64,000 nucleotides of DNA, taken from the NCBI GenBank assembly GCA_963854835.1, contig OY978525.1, forward strand, positions 48,673,929 to 48,737,928. The letters run 5' to 3'. The stretch's first letter is position 1. Each line of letters opens with the position of its first letter. Below, piece after piece: positions 31,871 through 43,706 of the stretch. The notes beneath the pieces were generated by a model, which had not been told where the DNA came from, did not search any database, and saw nothing but the letters and a program-made list of their open reading frames with translations. The translations under genes were made by a program, and so were the position numbers. This DNA comes from Megamerina dolium (taxonomy: Eukaryota > Arthropoda > Insecta > Diptera > Megamerinidae).

Positions 31871-32429
31871 AAGAAGTCCTAAGTTTCAAAGTGGTGCTCA
31901 AATTGGCTACCCATTGTGGTATACATACATAAGAATCATACTATTGCTGATTCGTAATTTTTTTTTCGCCTACGGCAAATACACAATACACTATTTGAAA
32001 TTTGGAAATATTTCACTATATCTGGCCATGCATATATTACTTATATTTATATAATATTTTAATACTTAAAAATATAACATTTTAAAAAACAAACAAAATA
32101 TAAAAGGATTATTGAACTGCGTTGTTGTATTATTTTTAACTCTTGGCGGAAAAGGGCCTTTTTTGGTTTTGATTTGTTTGTTCATATATACAAACCAAAT
32201 ATACTCAGGTTTGTATGTACATAGGTACATATATACATACATATACTTATGTGATATTGCTTTTATTACTGGTGTTCCACCAAGAAAAGGTAACTAAAGC
32301 AATTTATGCATTCTACTCTTTTTGTGTTCGTAAAAATACACATAATATCGGACTCAATTTTCACAATCGGCTTACTAACTCTTCTAAGTGTTGGCTATTT
32401 CCCTTGAATTTACCAATTGCCACAGTACA

Positions 32430-33125
32430 ACGTACCATGTAGTAATTACAAGAACTCTGTATTTTGAACACTAATTCGAGTCGTGTCAAATGGATCTTAC
32501 GATGATCGAGGGCAAGACGAAGTACCTAGTATCAACAAACAAAGAGTCCCAACGTCACGGACAGCACGTCACTGTTGATAACTATGCCTTTGAAGTAGTG
32601 AAGGACTTTATCTATTGAAGGATCACTTTTGCTAACAGGCGCTACTTTGGGCAAAGTGAGCAATTGAGAATTCGTACCCTCTCTCGATCAACGAAAACCA
32701 CACTCTACAAGTCTCTCATTATGCCGTAGAAGCTTGGACAATTCCTACCTCAGATGAGAGAATGCTCAGTGTTTTCGAGAGATAGTCCTACGCAAGATCT
32801 TTGGACCTATTTGCGTTGGTTGCGTGTATCGAATAAGGTACAACCATGAGCTGTATGATAATAAGCTATTATATAAGAAGATATTATATATTATATATTA
32901 TATATATAAGAAGATATTATATTCGGAACACGCTGGTGGACGACGCAGAAGAGGCAGACCTAACCTCTGGTGGAAAGATCAGGGACTGGAGACCTTGTCA
33001 ACGCTTGGAATTTCTCACTGGCACCAACTAGCGAAAGAAAGAGCTGGCTGGCTAAACATGCTAGTTTCGGCCTAAAACGATTTTCTGTTGTAATGGCCAC
33101 ATAAATAAGTAAGTAAGTAAGTATT
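32430..33125 (+). mobile_element. RTE-clade 3' end, decayed
   Basis: Broken frames give the RTE C-terminal region: the LSRSTKTTLYKSLIMP-like part near 32680, FGPICVGCVYRIRYNHELYD near 32810, then a TA-rich expansion (32860-32910), and GGRRRRGRPNLWWKDQGLET with WHQLAKERAGWLNMLVSA to 33075. The tail ends in GTAAGTAAGTAAGTA (33107-33122), the kind of short tandem tail known for RTE elements. The endonuclease and RT core are gone. Confidence 0.8.
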
Positions 33126-33289
33126 TAATTCGTTATACATATTTATTAATCATCTTTCTTAAATTCGGCATTTATCACAGTACAACGTACCGTGTGATAC
33201 ACCGTAGTTCTGTTGTTTCATATGCGATACAACTTCTCTTTCGTTACGATCATTTAATTTACTTACACTTATATACATTGTCCGTTGTT

Positions 33290-33710
33290 GCGGATGCGCC
33301 TGCTGAGAGTCACGCTCTTCAATATTCTTTCCCCGCTATTCAATTTCCGTCATGCGATACCGCATGTTTTTCGGGAGATTATGTGTCGTTGCCTAACATC
33401 CGTGATATGTTCACTGCGTTATACCGAAAAAACGTCCGGTTATCATCCGTCGAGGAAACTCGAGGAAAAGCTACCGATACCATAAAGTGGCGTGGCATAA
33501 CCTTAAGGAGAGATACGAAAATAAACGAATCCCCGTTAATATTCAGTTGAAGGCTCTTCTTAATTTGCAGCCAGTTTTTCAAAAAACTGGTGTGAATATA
33601 AGGCGCGTACAGCAAGCAATCAATGATTATATGTATAACCAATTTGCAATTATTGGATACCATATCGATACCAGCTTACGTGGAACGCTTTCCACGCATT
33701 TGTAACCGAA
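33290..33710 (+). pseudogene. BEL/Pao gag fragment (DUF1759)
   Basis: Two overlapping frames give LPNIRDMFTALYRKNVRLSS and then AWHNLKERYENKRIPVNIQL with KALLNLQPVFQKTGVNIRRV. These are hallmark parts of the DUF1759 gag domain of BEL/Pao elements. A frameshift near 33490 breaks them. Sequence from 33710 to 34225 shows only vague similarity and is probably the decayed rest of the gag. Confidence 0.75.
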
Positions 33711-34224
33711 TGCTTTCAGACGCTTGAATCGGTTTTGGACATTCGAAGTGGTTTTCAGCAACCCAGCCAGCTACAGAATTGGTAATCCGAAGCATAGCGA
33801 AGCGAAGCAATTTGTACGAAATTATAGCGTTCACTCGCTGAAAGCTTCAAAAAGTCTGGGCAGGAGCGCAAGGGTGTATTTTCTGACACATTGGGAAATT
33901 TCGCTTGGTGAGATTCACGTGGCACATGTGAATATATTGTGAATTCACGATTCTAGCTCTTGAAAGAGTCTTCACTAATGCTCCGCATAGAATAAAAGGC
34001 ATCACTCCTGTTGTATAGGCTTGAAAAAGCATCCAGTCCCAGTGGAGGACAACTTCCGTCAACATCAGCTGCGGAACTCTCGCTACAGTCATTCACCTCT
34101 TAGCTGCAAACTGTGCCAATAGGCGGACGTAGTACAGTATCAGAAATCCACAATCCACCGAGAAATAGTTCGGCGTTACTCGAAATGGCTTCACTGCACA
34201 TCATCACCGGCAACACTTCCTTCA

Positions 34225-34440
34225 CACTCAAGTGGGTTGTCCTATCATTTACATCCCACAAGTACAGCGTGTGCCAAATAGCTTGACCATCGCTGGAAAA
34301 CTCAACAATATGGAGTTCATGTTAACCCTAGATAATAGTGGATCACATCCCATAACCGAGAGTGATATAGTTAAGGGGTGTGCCTTTACTAGAAATAAAA
34401 CTGCGTACGACAACGGGTGAGGGTGCACAGATTTTGGGTA
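34225..34440 (+). pseudogene. Ty3/Gypsy protease-like fragment
   Basis: The frame CPIIYIPQVQRVPNSLTIAG leads into MEFMLTLDNSGSHPITESDI, which resembles a retroviral-type aspartic protease core where the DTGAS motif has become DNSGS. Ty3/Gypsy pol sequence resumes at about 36290 on the same strand, so the RTE fragment between may have been inserted into one Gypsy element. The short length makes the call tentative. Confidence 0.45.
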
Positions 34441-34499
34441 AGATTAAGCATACGCCAACAGCATGACACTTTTGTTACTTTTGATACAGATACAGATAA

Positions 34500-36065
34500 T
34501 TAAGAAATGTGTGTGGGTATTGTTCCTACACTTCGATGGATGAGAAGGACGATGCGACCAAAGAGAGTTTTTTTCAGCGCCTCGAAGGAGTTTATGACCG
34601 CTGTCTCCGCCACGATATCAAAATCGTGCTTAACGGCTTTAATGCCAGGGTGGGTAAGAAATGTACGTTTGGTCCAACTGTCGGAAAATTCAGCCTCCAC
34701 CAACACACTTCCGATTACCGAATGAGGCTGATCGACTTCGGCGTAGCACGAAACGTGGTAATTAGTAATTAAGCGATGTGCCTGCTTCCAGGTGATGATC
34801 GAGGAAGTTAAACCGATCCGTGGTGCCAAGATCGACTTGGATCACTACTTTGTTGCAACTTAACCGCGAACACGTTCATGTCTCGCAAAGAACAAACGAA
34901 GTCCCACACAGAAAAAGCTTGACGTCAATAAGCTGCAATCACCAGAGACAGCAACTGCTTTTACCACTCGATTATCGGATCTGTTTATGCAGAACACTCC
35001 CTCTCTTGATGATACATGCGCACAGTGGACACATATATCCCACTCCATGACTACTGCTGAAGAGGTAATCGGTTTTCTACAGCCCTCTGAGGATTGAGTG
35101 GCATGATCAGGAATGTCGCGCCATTACCGCAAAGAAAGACACCGTCCACAGAAAGACCCTGCGTGCAAGCGCTACGCGAGCTGTTAGGGTACAGTATAAA
35201 TAGAGGAGATGGGTGGAAGGACGTCTTTTCAGGCGCAAAAAGAGAAAACAAGAAAGACGCAAGTGTAAGGAAATAGAGAGTAGTAGACACAGGAATGAGA
35301 CTCGAAAATTCTTCGAAAAGATAAAGCGTCTGAATAACGGTTTAAATCCGGGAGCCTCTTTCTGTCATTACAAAAATGGGAATCTGGTTACAGAAGTCCA
35401 GAGTGAACTGAGCTGAACTCTCTCCGCCGGTTAATATCGACGAAGTTTCAGACAAGGTGATTCGTTAATGTAAGACTTCTTCAATGTTATTATTAAGAAA
35501 ATAATACGAGCTGCTAATCTACGACATAATGGCACTATCTGCAACAAAAGAGTCATGCTGTTGGTATATTGCACTGATATAATCGGCATGAGCACGCAAG
35601 CAGTCACTGCAGCATTCTCTGAGATAGAAAGAGAGTCTCGTCGAATGGGTCTTACCGTGAACAGGGGCAAGACGAAATGCCAACAAACAAAGAGTCCCGG
35701 CGTCTTGGACAGCACCTCACTCTTGATAACTAAACTTTGGAAGTAGTAAAGGACTTAGTCTATCTTGGAACCAGTAATGACGTCAGCCTGGAGATATTGC
35801 TAAGAGGTGCTACTTTGGACTAAGTAAGCAATTGAAAAGTCGAGCCCTCTCTCGAGAAATGAAAACCACATTCTACAAGTCTCTGATCATGCACCTTGTA
35901 TATGGCACCAAAACTTGGACAATTTCCACCTTAGATGAGAGAATGCTCGGAGTTTTCGAAAAAAAAGTCCTACAAAAAATCTTTGGACCCATTTGCGTTG
36001 TTGGCGAGTATCGAATATGGTACAACCATGAGATGTATGTCGACACCGACATAGTAAAGCATTAA
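34500..36065 (+). mobile_element. RTE-clade element, decayed with RT core deleted
   Basis: The endonuclease end lies at 34510-34770 (FFQRLEGVYDRCLRHDIKIV, LNGFNARVGK). The linker lies at 34860-35410 with several stops. The RT palm part IIGMSTQAVTAAFSEIERES begins at about 35576, in place of an YADDIDIIG-type motif, and the C-terminal part MKSRALSREMKTTFYKSLIM to EYRIWYNHEMYVD ends at 36065. The catalytic RT blocks are missing. It is another copy of the family seen at 32430-33125. Confidence 0.75.
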
Positions 36066-36289
36066 ATATAGCGGCTGCGCTGTATATATATGTGTAATGC
36101 TCCTTACTATAAATAAGCGAACATATCAATAAAGAACAATTTTTTCAAACTTAGTTCGTTGAATACTTCGTTTCTACAGCGCTCTCTACGAAGCACTGAA
36201 AAATACACTGAAGTATCTAGAGCATTCACTTCGAAGCGCTCATATATTACACCACGATTGAGGAACCTAACATAGAACGTTATATTACA

Positions 36290-38095
36290 TACTATAGACG
36301 ATTTGTTACTAGTTTTGCAAACATCGCCAGCAGTTTACAGGAATTAACAAAAAAGAACAAACCACGTGTAGGTCGAGAAACAACAGAAAGCATTCCAACA
36401 GCTGAAATAAAGACTCTGCTCAGCACCATTATTAGAATATCCAGTACTTGGTAAAATTTTGTGCTGGACACAGGTGCGAGTGGCAAGGAATAGGTGGTAT
36501 GCTCTCCCAGATCATAGATGGGCAAGAAAAAGTGATAGAATGCTATAGTAAAATTCTGTCAAAGCCAGAAAGCTGTGTCACTCGAAGAGAGTTGCTGGAA
36601 TGGTTAAAGTAAATTTTCATAAGTACTTGTATGGTCAGCCATTCCTTCTACGATCTGACCACACCGCGTTAAGTTGGTTGTTACAATTTAAAAATCTAGA
36701 AGGGCAATTAGCGCGCTGGATTTAAAGGCTGCAGACTTATGATTTTACAATCTAGCATCGTAAAAGAGAACGTCATGGCAAAGCGGATGCTCTATCTCGT
36801 CCTGTACAAGGAGCACATTGTCGACATACGACTTACGAATATCTTTCAAGAGGAGTCATGGACCACCGAACGTGTCCAAGAAGGCAAGCGGAACGACCCA
36901 GATCTCGTAAAAATTATGAGCGTACGTCCAGATTGGCAAGAAATGGCTAATGAGAGTCCAATAGCAAAAGAATACTGGGCACAGTGGCAAAGTCTGCACT
37001 TATGAGATGGATGTTTATTCCGAGCATGGGAAAGTGAAGATGGAAAAATCGCTAATGATCTTCTAGTGGTACCCAAGGCAAGAATAAATGAAGTGATAGC
37101 TGAGTATCAAAATGCTTTCAGTGGAGTGCATTTAGGCATCACCAAACCCGTCGAGAAAATAAAGAAACGATTTTATTGGGTGCAGGCAATGTGCAATGGT
37201 CAAAGGTTCTATTAAGAAACGGTGAGATAAGATGCACCAATACACCGTAAGTGCTCCATTTGAGCGAATTGCTATGGACATAGCTGGACCATTTCCAACA
37301 AGTAACGCAGGGAACAAGTATGTTCTGGTGGTTATAGATTACTTCAGTAAATGAAGTATACCCCATTCCAAATCAGGAAGCTAGTACAGTTGCGGATGTA
37401 TTCGTCAACCAATGGATTACTCGTTTTGGTGTACTGATAGAGTTACACTCAGACCAAGGTCGAAATTTCGAATCAGTTGTAATACAAGCGATGTGCCGTA
37501 CAAAACTCGTACAACACCTCTGTATCCACAATCTGATAACATGGTAGAACGATTTAACCGTACGTTGGAGGAATATTTGAGAAAAGTCGTAGATAAATAC
37601 AAAAGAGACTGGGATGTACATATACCTCTGTTCCTCATGGCATATCGATGTGTACAACATGATACTACGGCTACTACACCGGCAATGGCAATTTTTGGAA
37701 ACGAGTTAAGACTGCCAGCTGATTTAAAATTTGGAGTCGCAACACCAACGAGATTAACCGATAGTAATTACATTATCGAAAACCGGGAGCAGAAGCATTA
37801 AGTCAGTTCATCAGAGAGCGATCGCAGATGACAAGCGACAAGATGAAAGCCAGGTGTGATTTGAGAGCAAATTCAAAAGAGTTCTATGAAGGAGAGCTTG
37901 TACTGATTCATAATCCACAACGAAAGAAAGGCCTGTCCCCTAAACTACAGACTCAATTGGAAGAAGCATATGAGATAATTACAAAAATTATTGAAATAGT
38001 GTATCGTATTCCACGTACCTAGAATAAAAGAACACAGTTTAGAGTATAGAAACTTGTAACTAGTGTAACTAGTATCGATGAAAAGCTGCAAAGTT
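36290..38095 (+). pseudogene. Ty3/Gypsy pol remnant (RNase H and integrase)
   Basis: Broken plus-strand frames give the end of an RT, an RNase H with LDTGASGKE and an HTALSWLLQFKNLEGQLARW-type region (36660-36720), then an integrase. The zinc-binding start lies near 37090 (the AEYQNAFSGVHLGITK part), the catalytic core at about 37260-37700, and PLYPQSDNMVERFNRTLEEY at 37510-37575. The C-terminal part ends with KARCDLRANSKEFYEGELVL and QLEEAYEIITKI (37830-38020). Many stops and frameshifts make this an inactive fossil of an LTR retroelement. Confidence 0.85.
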
Positions 38096-38287
38096 AATTA
38101 GCCATATATAGCAGCTTGGACGTTATTGCAGGAGGGGTACAACAACAAAGGAGTGATAGTGGCTACACTACACAGTAAGGCAATTAGCCAATGAAGCAAG
38201 AAGCATTATTCAAATGCAACAGTCTCATCAGCAGCGACAAGCAACGTATAAATTTAAGGTACGTACTACTGGAAACAAATAAAATAA

Positions 38288-38638
38288 TAAATATGTGGCA
38301 CTTAAAGCCCCAAAGGGCTCATTGGCCGAGCTTCTCTTCCATTACTGTTGTGCGTCTTAAATTTTGGAGAGTATTAGAATGGACCTACTTATTTTAGCCG
38401 GTTCCGAACGGCAGAACACTTGTGACATCACTTTTTCTGAGCTTTGTCACAGAGTTCTTTTTAGAAGCTTTTTCATGGCAAGTTGTTACTGTCGGAAGAA
38501 TTGCCAATTGCTTGCCGACAGGTGGGTACCGTTCGAAAGAAAAATCTTTTCGATATTAAATTTGTTATGCATCAGCCGGGTATTGAACCACGACCTACAG
38601 ATCAGAAGGCGAACACACTAACCACTGAGCGACGGCAC
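38288..38638 (-). repeat. tRNA-derived SINE, nearly complete copy
   Basis: Read on the minus strand, the head GTGCCGTCGCTCAGTGGTTA carries a box A (one base off TAGCTCAGTGG) and then GGTTCAATACC as a box B, as in RNA polymerase III promoters inside tRNA genes. A body of about 200 bases follows (CAGAGTTCTTTTT complement and others) and an A/T-rich tail lies near 38290. Four more copies or pieces are at 28080, 39120, 54255 and 58764. Confidence 0.8.
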
Positions 38639-38639
38639 G

Positions 38640-39010
38640 CATTACTGGAAACAGAAAGAATAAAAATCACAGCAGTCAATGGTAACTCGGGAGAGTTTAA
38701 AGCGATACTTGATTGCGGATCTCGGGTCAACATCGTTTCAGAACGTCTCATGAAGAGATTATCCATAACCCTAATTAAATCTTCCTTGCGCATTGAGGGA
38801 ATTAGCAATGCCCTAAAAGGTTACTCAGAGGATTAGCGTCAAGATGCAATCCACTAGTAATAGCTTTGCAAAAAACTTGGAAGCATTTCTACTTCCAAAC
38901 GTTATCTCGGCCCAGATGGTATATCCAGAATTTTGCAAGCGATGTAAGATTGATGTCTTCCTTGGTGCCGAATTGTGCCTCAGTCTCCTAGTAGCGATAG
39001 CAGGGATACT
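38640..39010 (+). pseudogene. Aspartic protease fragment, BEL/Pao-like
   Basis: The frame reads RIKITAVNGNSGEFKAILDC followed by GSRVNIVSERLMKRLSI. It resembles the protease of BEL/Pao pol, with the DSGSQINLI core changed to DCGSRVNIV. Further downstream frames give LEAFLLPNVISAQMVYPE-like pieces. It is short and stops at a TAG at 38836. The SINE at 38288-38638 abuts it. Confidence 0.5.
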
Positions 39011-39119
39011 CTGCTAGTTGAGGCAATTGAAAGGTTATTGAAGATGGATAAAGTCGAAACAACGAAAAACGACATGTCATCGATGCCTTCGCCAAAACCA
39101 CCACAGGGCTTTAAATAAA

Positions 39120-39415
39120 AAAAAATAAATAAAAAATATATGCGGCACTTATAAACCGTGAAGGGCTCTTTGGCCGAGCTTCTCTTCCATTACTATTGTG
39201 CGTGTTAAATTTTGGATAATAATAGAAGCAGGTTCCGAACGACAGAACCCTTGGGACATCACTTTTTCTGAGATTTGTCACAGAGTTATTTTAGAAGCTT
39301 TTCCATTGCAAATTGTTACTGCCGGAAGAATTGCCAATTGTTTGCCGACAGGTGGGTATCATTCGAAAAGCAAATCGTCGATATGAAATTTGTTATGCTT
39401 CAGCCGGGGATTGAA
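39120..39415 (-). repeat. tRNA-derived SINE, head truncated
   Basis: The copy matches 38288-38638 from the tail (GCGGCACTTATAAACCGTGA) through the body to CAGCCGGGGATTGAA at the box B. It then stops, so box A is missing. The tail is A/T rich (39112-39140). It lies within 500 bases of the other copy in the same orientation. Confidence 0.8.
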
Positions 39416-39629
39416 AGCTAAGTATAGCAGACAACAACCAGCAAGAAGAATATTGTCATCATAGACACCATAATCATCGAATTACCAGTAACTATATATA
39501 AGATTCCAATTTTATTCCACATAAGTGTCATAGCTTTTGAAATGTTCTTAATTTTACAAACCAAGCATAGTTTTAACTTTTTCTTTATTAGAAAAAATTA
39601 GTATTATGTCATAATGAGAGAAGGGAGGA

Positions 39630-39990
39630 ATGTTGCGAGCCAAAATTCCCGAGATTGTGAAATACATATCATATTTATCCATACACATACCAACCATGGT
39701 GTGAATATATTATTGTATGTTATATGTTGGTATGTGGGTAGATCGATATGTGGATAGTATTAGAAAAATGGCATATAAGCTGCCAGCTTACCGACGGCAG
39801 TCGCTTTTTAGTTGTCTACGTGAATTTGAATACTCCAGTATTAATGAAATAAGTAATTGTAATTCAAAGTGAAAAGTCAAGAAATAAAGTAAAGCGCAAG
39901 TATAACTGACCCTGTTTTATTTTAGCTAACAAGTGTTATAGTCCCGAAGGACACTTATGAGCTTGGGTTTACGTGCGAATATTGTGTGTT
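39630..39990 (+). repeat. Possible LTR of an LTR retroelement
   Basis: A purine tract AGAGAAGGGAGGA (39618-39630) is followed by TGTTGCGAGCCAAAATTCC, an arrangement of polypurine tract and LTR start. A promoter-like TATAAGCTGCC lies at 39774 and a possible AATAAA at 39882. The right end is unclear and no partner LTR was seen, so this remains a guess. It would suit the Ty3/Gypsy or BEL remnants just upstream. Confidence 0.4.
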
Positions 39991-40059
39991 ATATCCTTGA
40001 GTCTAGCGGTTAGGCATTTAGTAAGTGTTGTGGAAAATAGAACACAACACAATGGGCAA

Positions 40060-40640
40060 TATATTGCCGATGAAAATGGTTACACTGTAAATCTACTCGG
40101 ATAACTGGATTGCGTGGATAGGGTCTAGTGGAAAAGATTTAATTGAAAATATCATCAAACATACAGAAGATACAATACATCGATTTCATTTATTTTTTGA
40201 TAATGCAATTTTAGAAAAATCCTTCAAGTGGTTGCTGTACGACTAGATAACAAAATGTGGGCAATACCTGGTGTGGTTGATGCTGGTGAAAAAATTAACA
40301 ATACATTAATACGTGAATTTATGAAAGAAGCTTTAGATAATATGGATATGTGCGTGTGATATATGATATGTGATATACAACATATCTTCATTACATTTAC
40401 ACTTTGATTTAAGAATTCATTAAAAATGGCACAGACACGTACAAAAAATATGTAATGATTTTCGAAATGCATATAATGAATGGATTAAAACAATAGATTA
40501 TAATTTTACAAGAATAATGGCGATGGTTTAGGCAAGCTGACACTCTCAGCTGGTATTGATGATATGAATACAAATTGGGTAGACATCAATAGTACATTGC
40601 AATATCAAGCAAATCTTATTGTATTTGTAAACAAATTTTT
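40060..40640 (+). pseudogene. NUDT9-like ADP-ribose pyrophosphatase pseudogene
   Basis: Pieces in changing frames follow the order of NUDT9 proteins: TGLRG near 40110; LQVVAVRLDNKMWAIPGVVD with AGEK and REFMKEAL near 40225-40345, the Nudix box; EFIKNGTDTYKKYV near 40412; then LGKLTLSAGIDD, NWVDINSTLQYQANL and IVFVNKF to 40640. In the Nudix box one glycine of the PGG motif is missing and the second glutamate of the EE pair is lysine. Frame changes and stops at several points make it a pseudogene. NUDT9 hydrolyses ADP-ribose to AMP and ribose 5-phosphate. Confidence 0.7.
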
Positions 40641-42050
40641 TTGTAAAATTTTTAATTATTGATCCTTTTTTATTAATAAAAATTTATGATATCATTTAAT
40701 TCACAAAAATAAGATGCATACGAAATAATTTATTTTTTAGGATGTGATATCCTTCAATTTTCCTTAATCCTGGGAGTTTCAGCAGAGTACCTATATTCCA
40801 ACACTTCCTATGTACATGCGTGCCGTTGTCTATCGTTGATTTTTAATACTTTGAGAAAACGTAACAAATCCTTATTTGTTTGTTTTCTGTTGAGTATTTA
40901 TTTCTTTGTTAAACTTTTGAAGATAGAAAAATAATAATTCTACTCATAATAAAACATAAGAAACCGAATTTATTAACAACTCTGAGTTTGTCATATGCAA
41001 ATATCATTTGCTTGATTTTGGCATATTTGGCAAATCCATTTCGGGCGAGTCTTCGGCAGTGATGTCTACGTTTCTTACATTCGCCTGATTATGACACAGT
41101 AGGCGAATGCAGCTTGAAGACTGGCTGTTCATAGTACCATTTTGGGCGAGTCGTCAAATTATTCTGTCAAGTAGCGAATCATAATAGGCCTAATAATGTA
41201 AATCAGGACTAATTAACCTATTAAAACATAAGGACTTCTTCTTTAATTTAAAAAACAATAATCTCTTGTACATTAATACATACAAATTGGATGATTTTAA
41301 ATAAATATAAGACTTTCTTATTTCTTATTCTACCCCCAGTGAGATAAGAGCAGTTAACAAACTTCAATATTTATGAAAGGAAGGAGGTACTGGAATACCT
41401 CACAGAGCTAAAATTAAAATTCAAAATAATCAAAATATCTAAATTCGGTGGCAGCAAATCACTGATACGACTAGCCAAAGGTTCTGACGTTAGGGAGTTA
41501 GGGAAAGTATTAGGTACATACTTAATTGCAAGGTTAAGACTTTCTGAAGTTCGTTTGTTCATCTAAACGAATATTCACCTCAAAGCTAAATAGTGACCGT
41601 TCGTGTGTTCGATTCAATGCAATTCGTTCACAACCAAATTTAATAAAGACTGCAAAATATTTTTCTGAAAAAACTTATTACAAAAAAGCAAAAAACCCAA
41701 TTTGCAAAGTCATATAACGAACTAAAGGGAGAAATACATATGCATTTTTCGGTTTACTGATAGAATTGCACTTATATGGAAACTAAGCTTAAATACGAAT
41801 ACGAATACTTACGAATAGATCAATTCCTGGTCAATGCTGCCACCAGATTATATAAAAAAACCGACATGACTCTTATTGTTTTTTATTTCCAGAAAATTGA
41901 TGCAAAATATTATTAAATGTTTATAAATGTTTGAATAAAAATGGTGATGTATTTATTAATTTTACTTTGAGTTTATTTTTATTTTAGTTTAGTTCAATAA
42001 TCTCCTCCTTTTTTGTTGAAAAATATTCTGTTTGCTGTAGCTTTATTTGT
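40640..42050. other. AT-rich sequence without recognised genes
   Basis: No coding similarity was found. A perfect 9-bp inverted repeat, CATTCGCCT at 41078-41086 and AGGCGAATG at 41101-41109, lies between two occurrences of GGGCGAGTC (41043 and 41152). This may be a small decayed MITE, but borders are unclear. Confidence 0.4.
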
Positions 42051-42053
42051 ACA

Positions 42054-42240
42054 GGGTGATTTATAGCAACTTTCTATAAATCAATACTGTTCTTAGCAGC
42101 TCAGCTGTTTTCGTGAAACATGTTACTGTCAAACATGTTCAGTTTCGTCTATAATTTAAGCATGAATCGAATTACAAACGAACAACGCTTGCAGATACTT
42201 GAATTTTATTATCAAAATTCATGCTCGGTTATGAAAGTGA
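42054..42240 (+). mobile_element. 5' end of another mariner (DD41D-like)
   Basis: ACAGGGTGATTTATAGCAAC at 42053 looks like a mariner end. The frame starting at 42162 reads MNRITNEQRLQILEFYYQNS, closely parallel to the N-terminus MDRLTIAQRIKIVKTYYKNG of the rosa-like element at 48210. Similarity then stops and the LOA element leader begins within about 100 bases. Only the first HTH start survives. Confidence 0.6.
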
Positions 42241-42548
42241 ATTCTCCATTGGTGGGAATATTTTCATTTTTATTGTTTGCAGACACTAGTGGTAATATGG
42301 AAGGTTCTCTAGTCGTAGGGATTCCATGTCACCGTGAACTACGAAAAATGCCTCGTAGCTGATCGTGGACGGTCCCCACAGACGCCCGGCAAAGTCGATT
42401 ATATAAGTGCCTTCCGAACACACTCGTGGGAACAAGAAAAGAAAAAGACAATAACATAAAGGATAAACAAACAAAAAAAACCCGAACAAACGCAAACTGA
42501 CATGAATGAACACAAAGCACGGCTTACTGAGACGCTCAAACAGCCAAC

Positions 42549-43706
42549 ATGCAGGACCCCACGACGGTAACATCAGACTCGAGCGAAGACCTACTGTTGG
42601 CCTCAAGTCAAGAGACAACAGTCAGCGTACGGGGAAGTGCCAAGCATAGCACACCCGAAGAGCAAGCAGCAACAACTACCAAGACTACAGAACAAAAAGA
42701 CACCGGCGCCGGTGAGCCTAGCGGATTAAAGTCAAAGAAAAGAAAATCCCTGGGCACAGTCATGAAGCACCGGTACCAGAAGGCTACCTACATGTTGGAC
42801 AGAATATCCAAAAATGCAGCGGCCAGCACCATTCACAAGCGTGACCAAGTGGATAAACCAAGATACGAAGCGGTGGTCGAGGAGTACAAGAAGTTCTTGG
42901 AAAGTGCACCTCGAACTACCGTTCAGGCTCAGAAGCGAAACCGCTCCCAGGACGAGAGTGGTAATGCCCATCCCAAGAAACCGAGAAAGGATGGGGACCA
43001 GCAAACAACAGCAGCAACAGCACCGATGACAAAACACTTCAGCGAAGTGGCAAGGGATCACCTTCAAGTGTCAATCGTCGATGCAGGCACGAAAACGCTC
43101 CAAACGGTACAGCAGAAATGGGTTGAGATTGATGTGGGAATATTGTGCCTCGTAATGAACTACGTCTTCGATAATCCTGCAGGTCCTCACCCGGAGTTTG
43201 ATTCATCGGAATCCTCTAGGGGGTATATGGTGATCAAATGCGTAGACCAGTTTTCGCTGTACTTTCTCACTGATAGTGTGGCTAAGCTCAGCGGCACTAT
43301 ATCTGGCTTGCAGCTCAGGCTGATTCCGGCTAGGGAGATCCCTAGAAGAACACGGCCTCCAGTTTGGCTTCCGCTGATGAACGAACTGGGGAAAAGCTGC
43401 TATGCAGCATCAAGTTGCAAAATAGCAAGATACCAGCTATAAACGAATGGCAGCTTATAAAAGTAGAAGACATAAAGAAGACAAGCAGGCCTATCAGTGC
43501 ACTGGCTATCAGTGAAGAATCACTGGAGGAGCTGTCAAAGGTGGACAATAAAATCCACCTTGGCATGCGGATGGTAAAAATGAAGATCTTCAAAGGCGAA
43601 GCGAATCCCAAAGATGACAATGAGGAAGAGGTGGACAACGCTGGCCAGCTGCTGTTGGAGGACACCCTTCTAGAAGTAAACAAGGATACTGAGGTTCGTG
43701 CAGATT
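42549..43706 (+). pseudogene. LOA ORF1 with one frameshift
   Basis: The first frame (42549-43442, 297 residues) starts MQDPTTVTSDSSEDLLLASS. Its N-terminal half is rich in S, T, K and E, with a basic patch (SGLKSKKRKSLG, KKPRKDGD). The frame then changes near 43370 and continues to 43706 with NEWQLIKVEDIKKTSRPISA and MRMVKMKIFKGEANPKDD, the DUF4780 core. ORF1 would bind element RNA. The stop overlaps the ORF2 start region at 43698. Confidence 0.75.

Noticed and set aside
36070..36290. A promoter or LTR between the RTE fragment and the Gypsy remnant
   Set aside because: TATA-like and AATAAA motifs occur, but there are no LTR borders, partner copy or primer binding site to support it.
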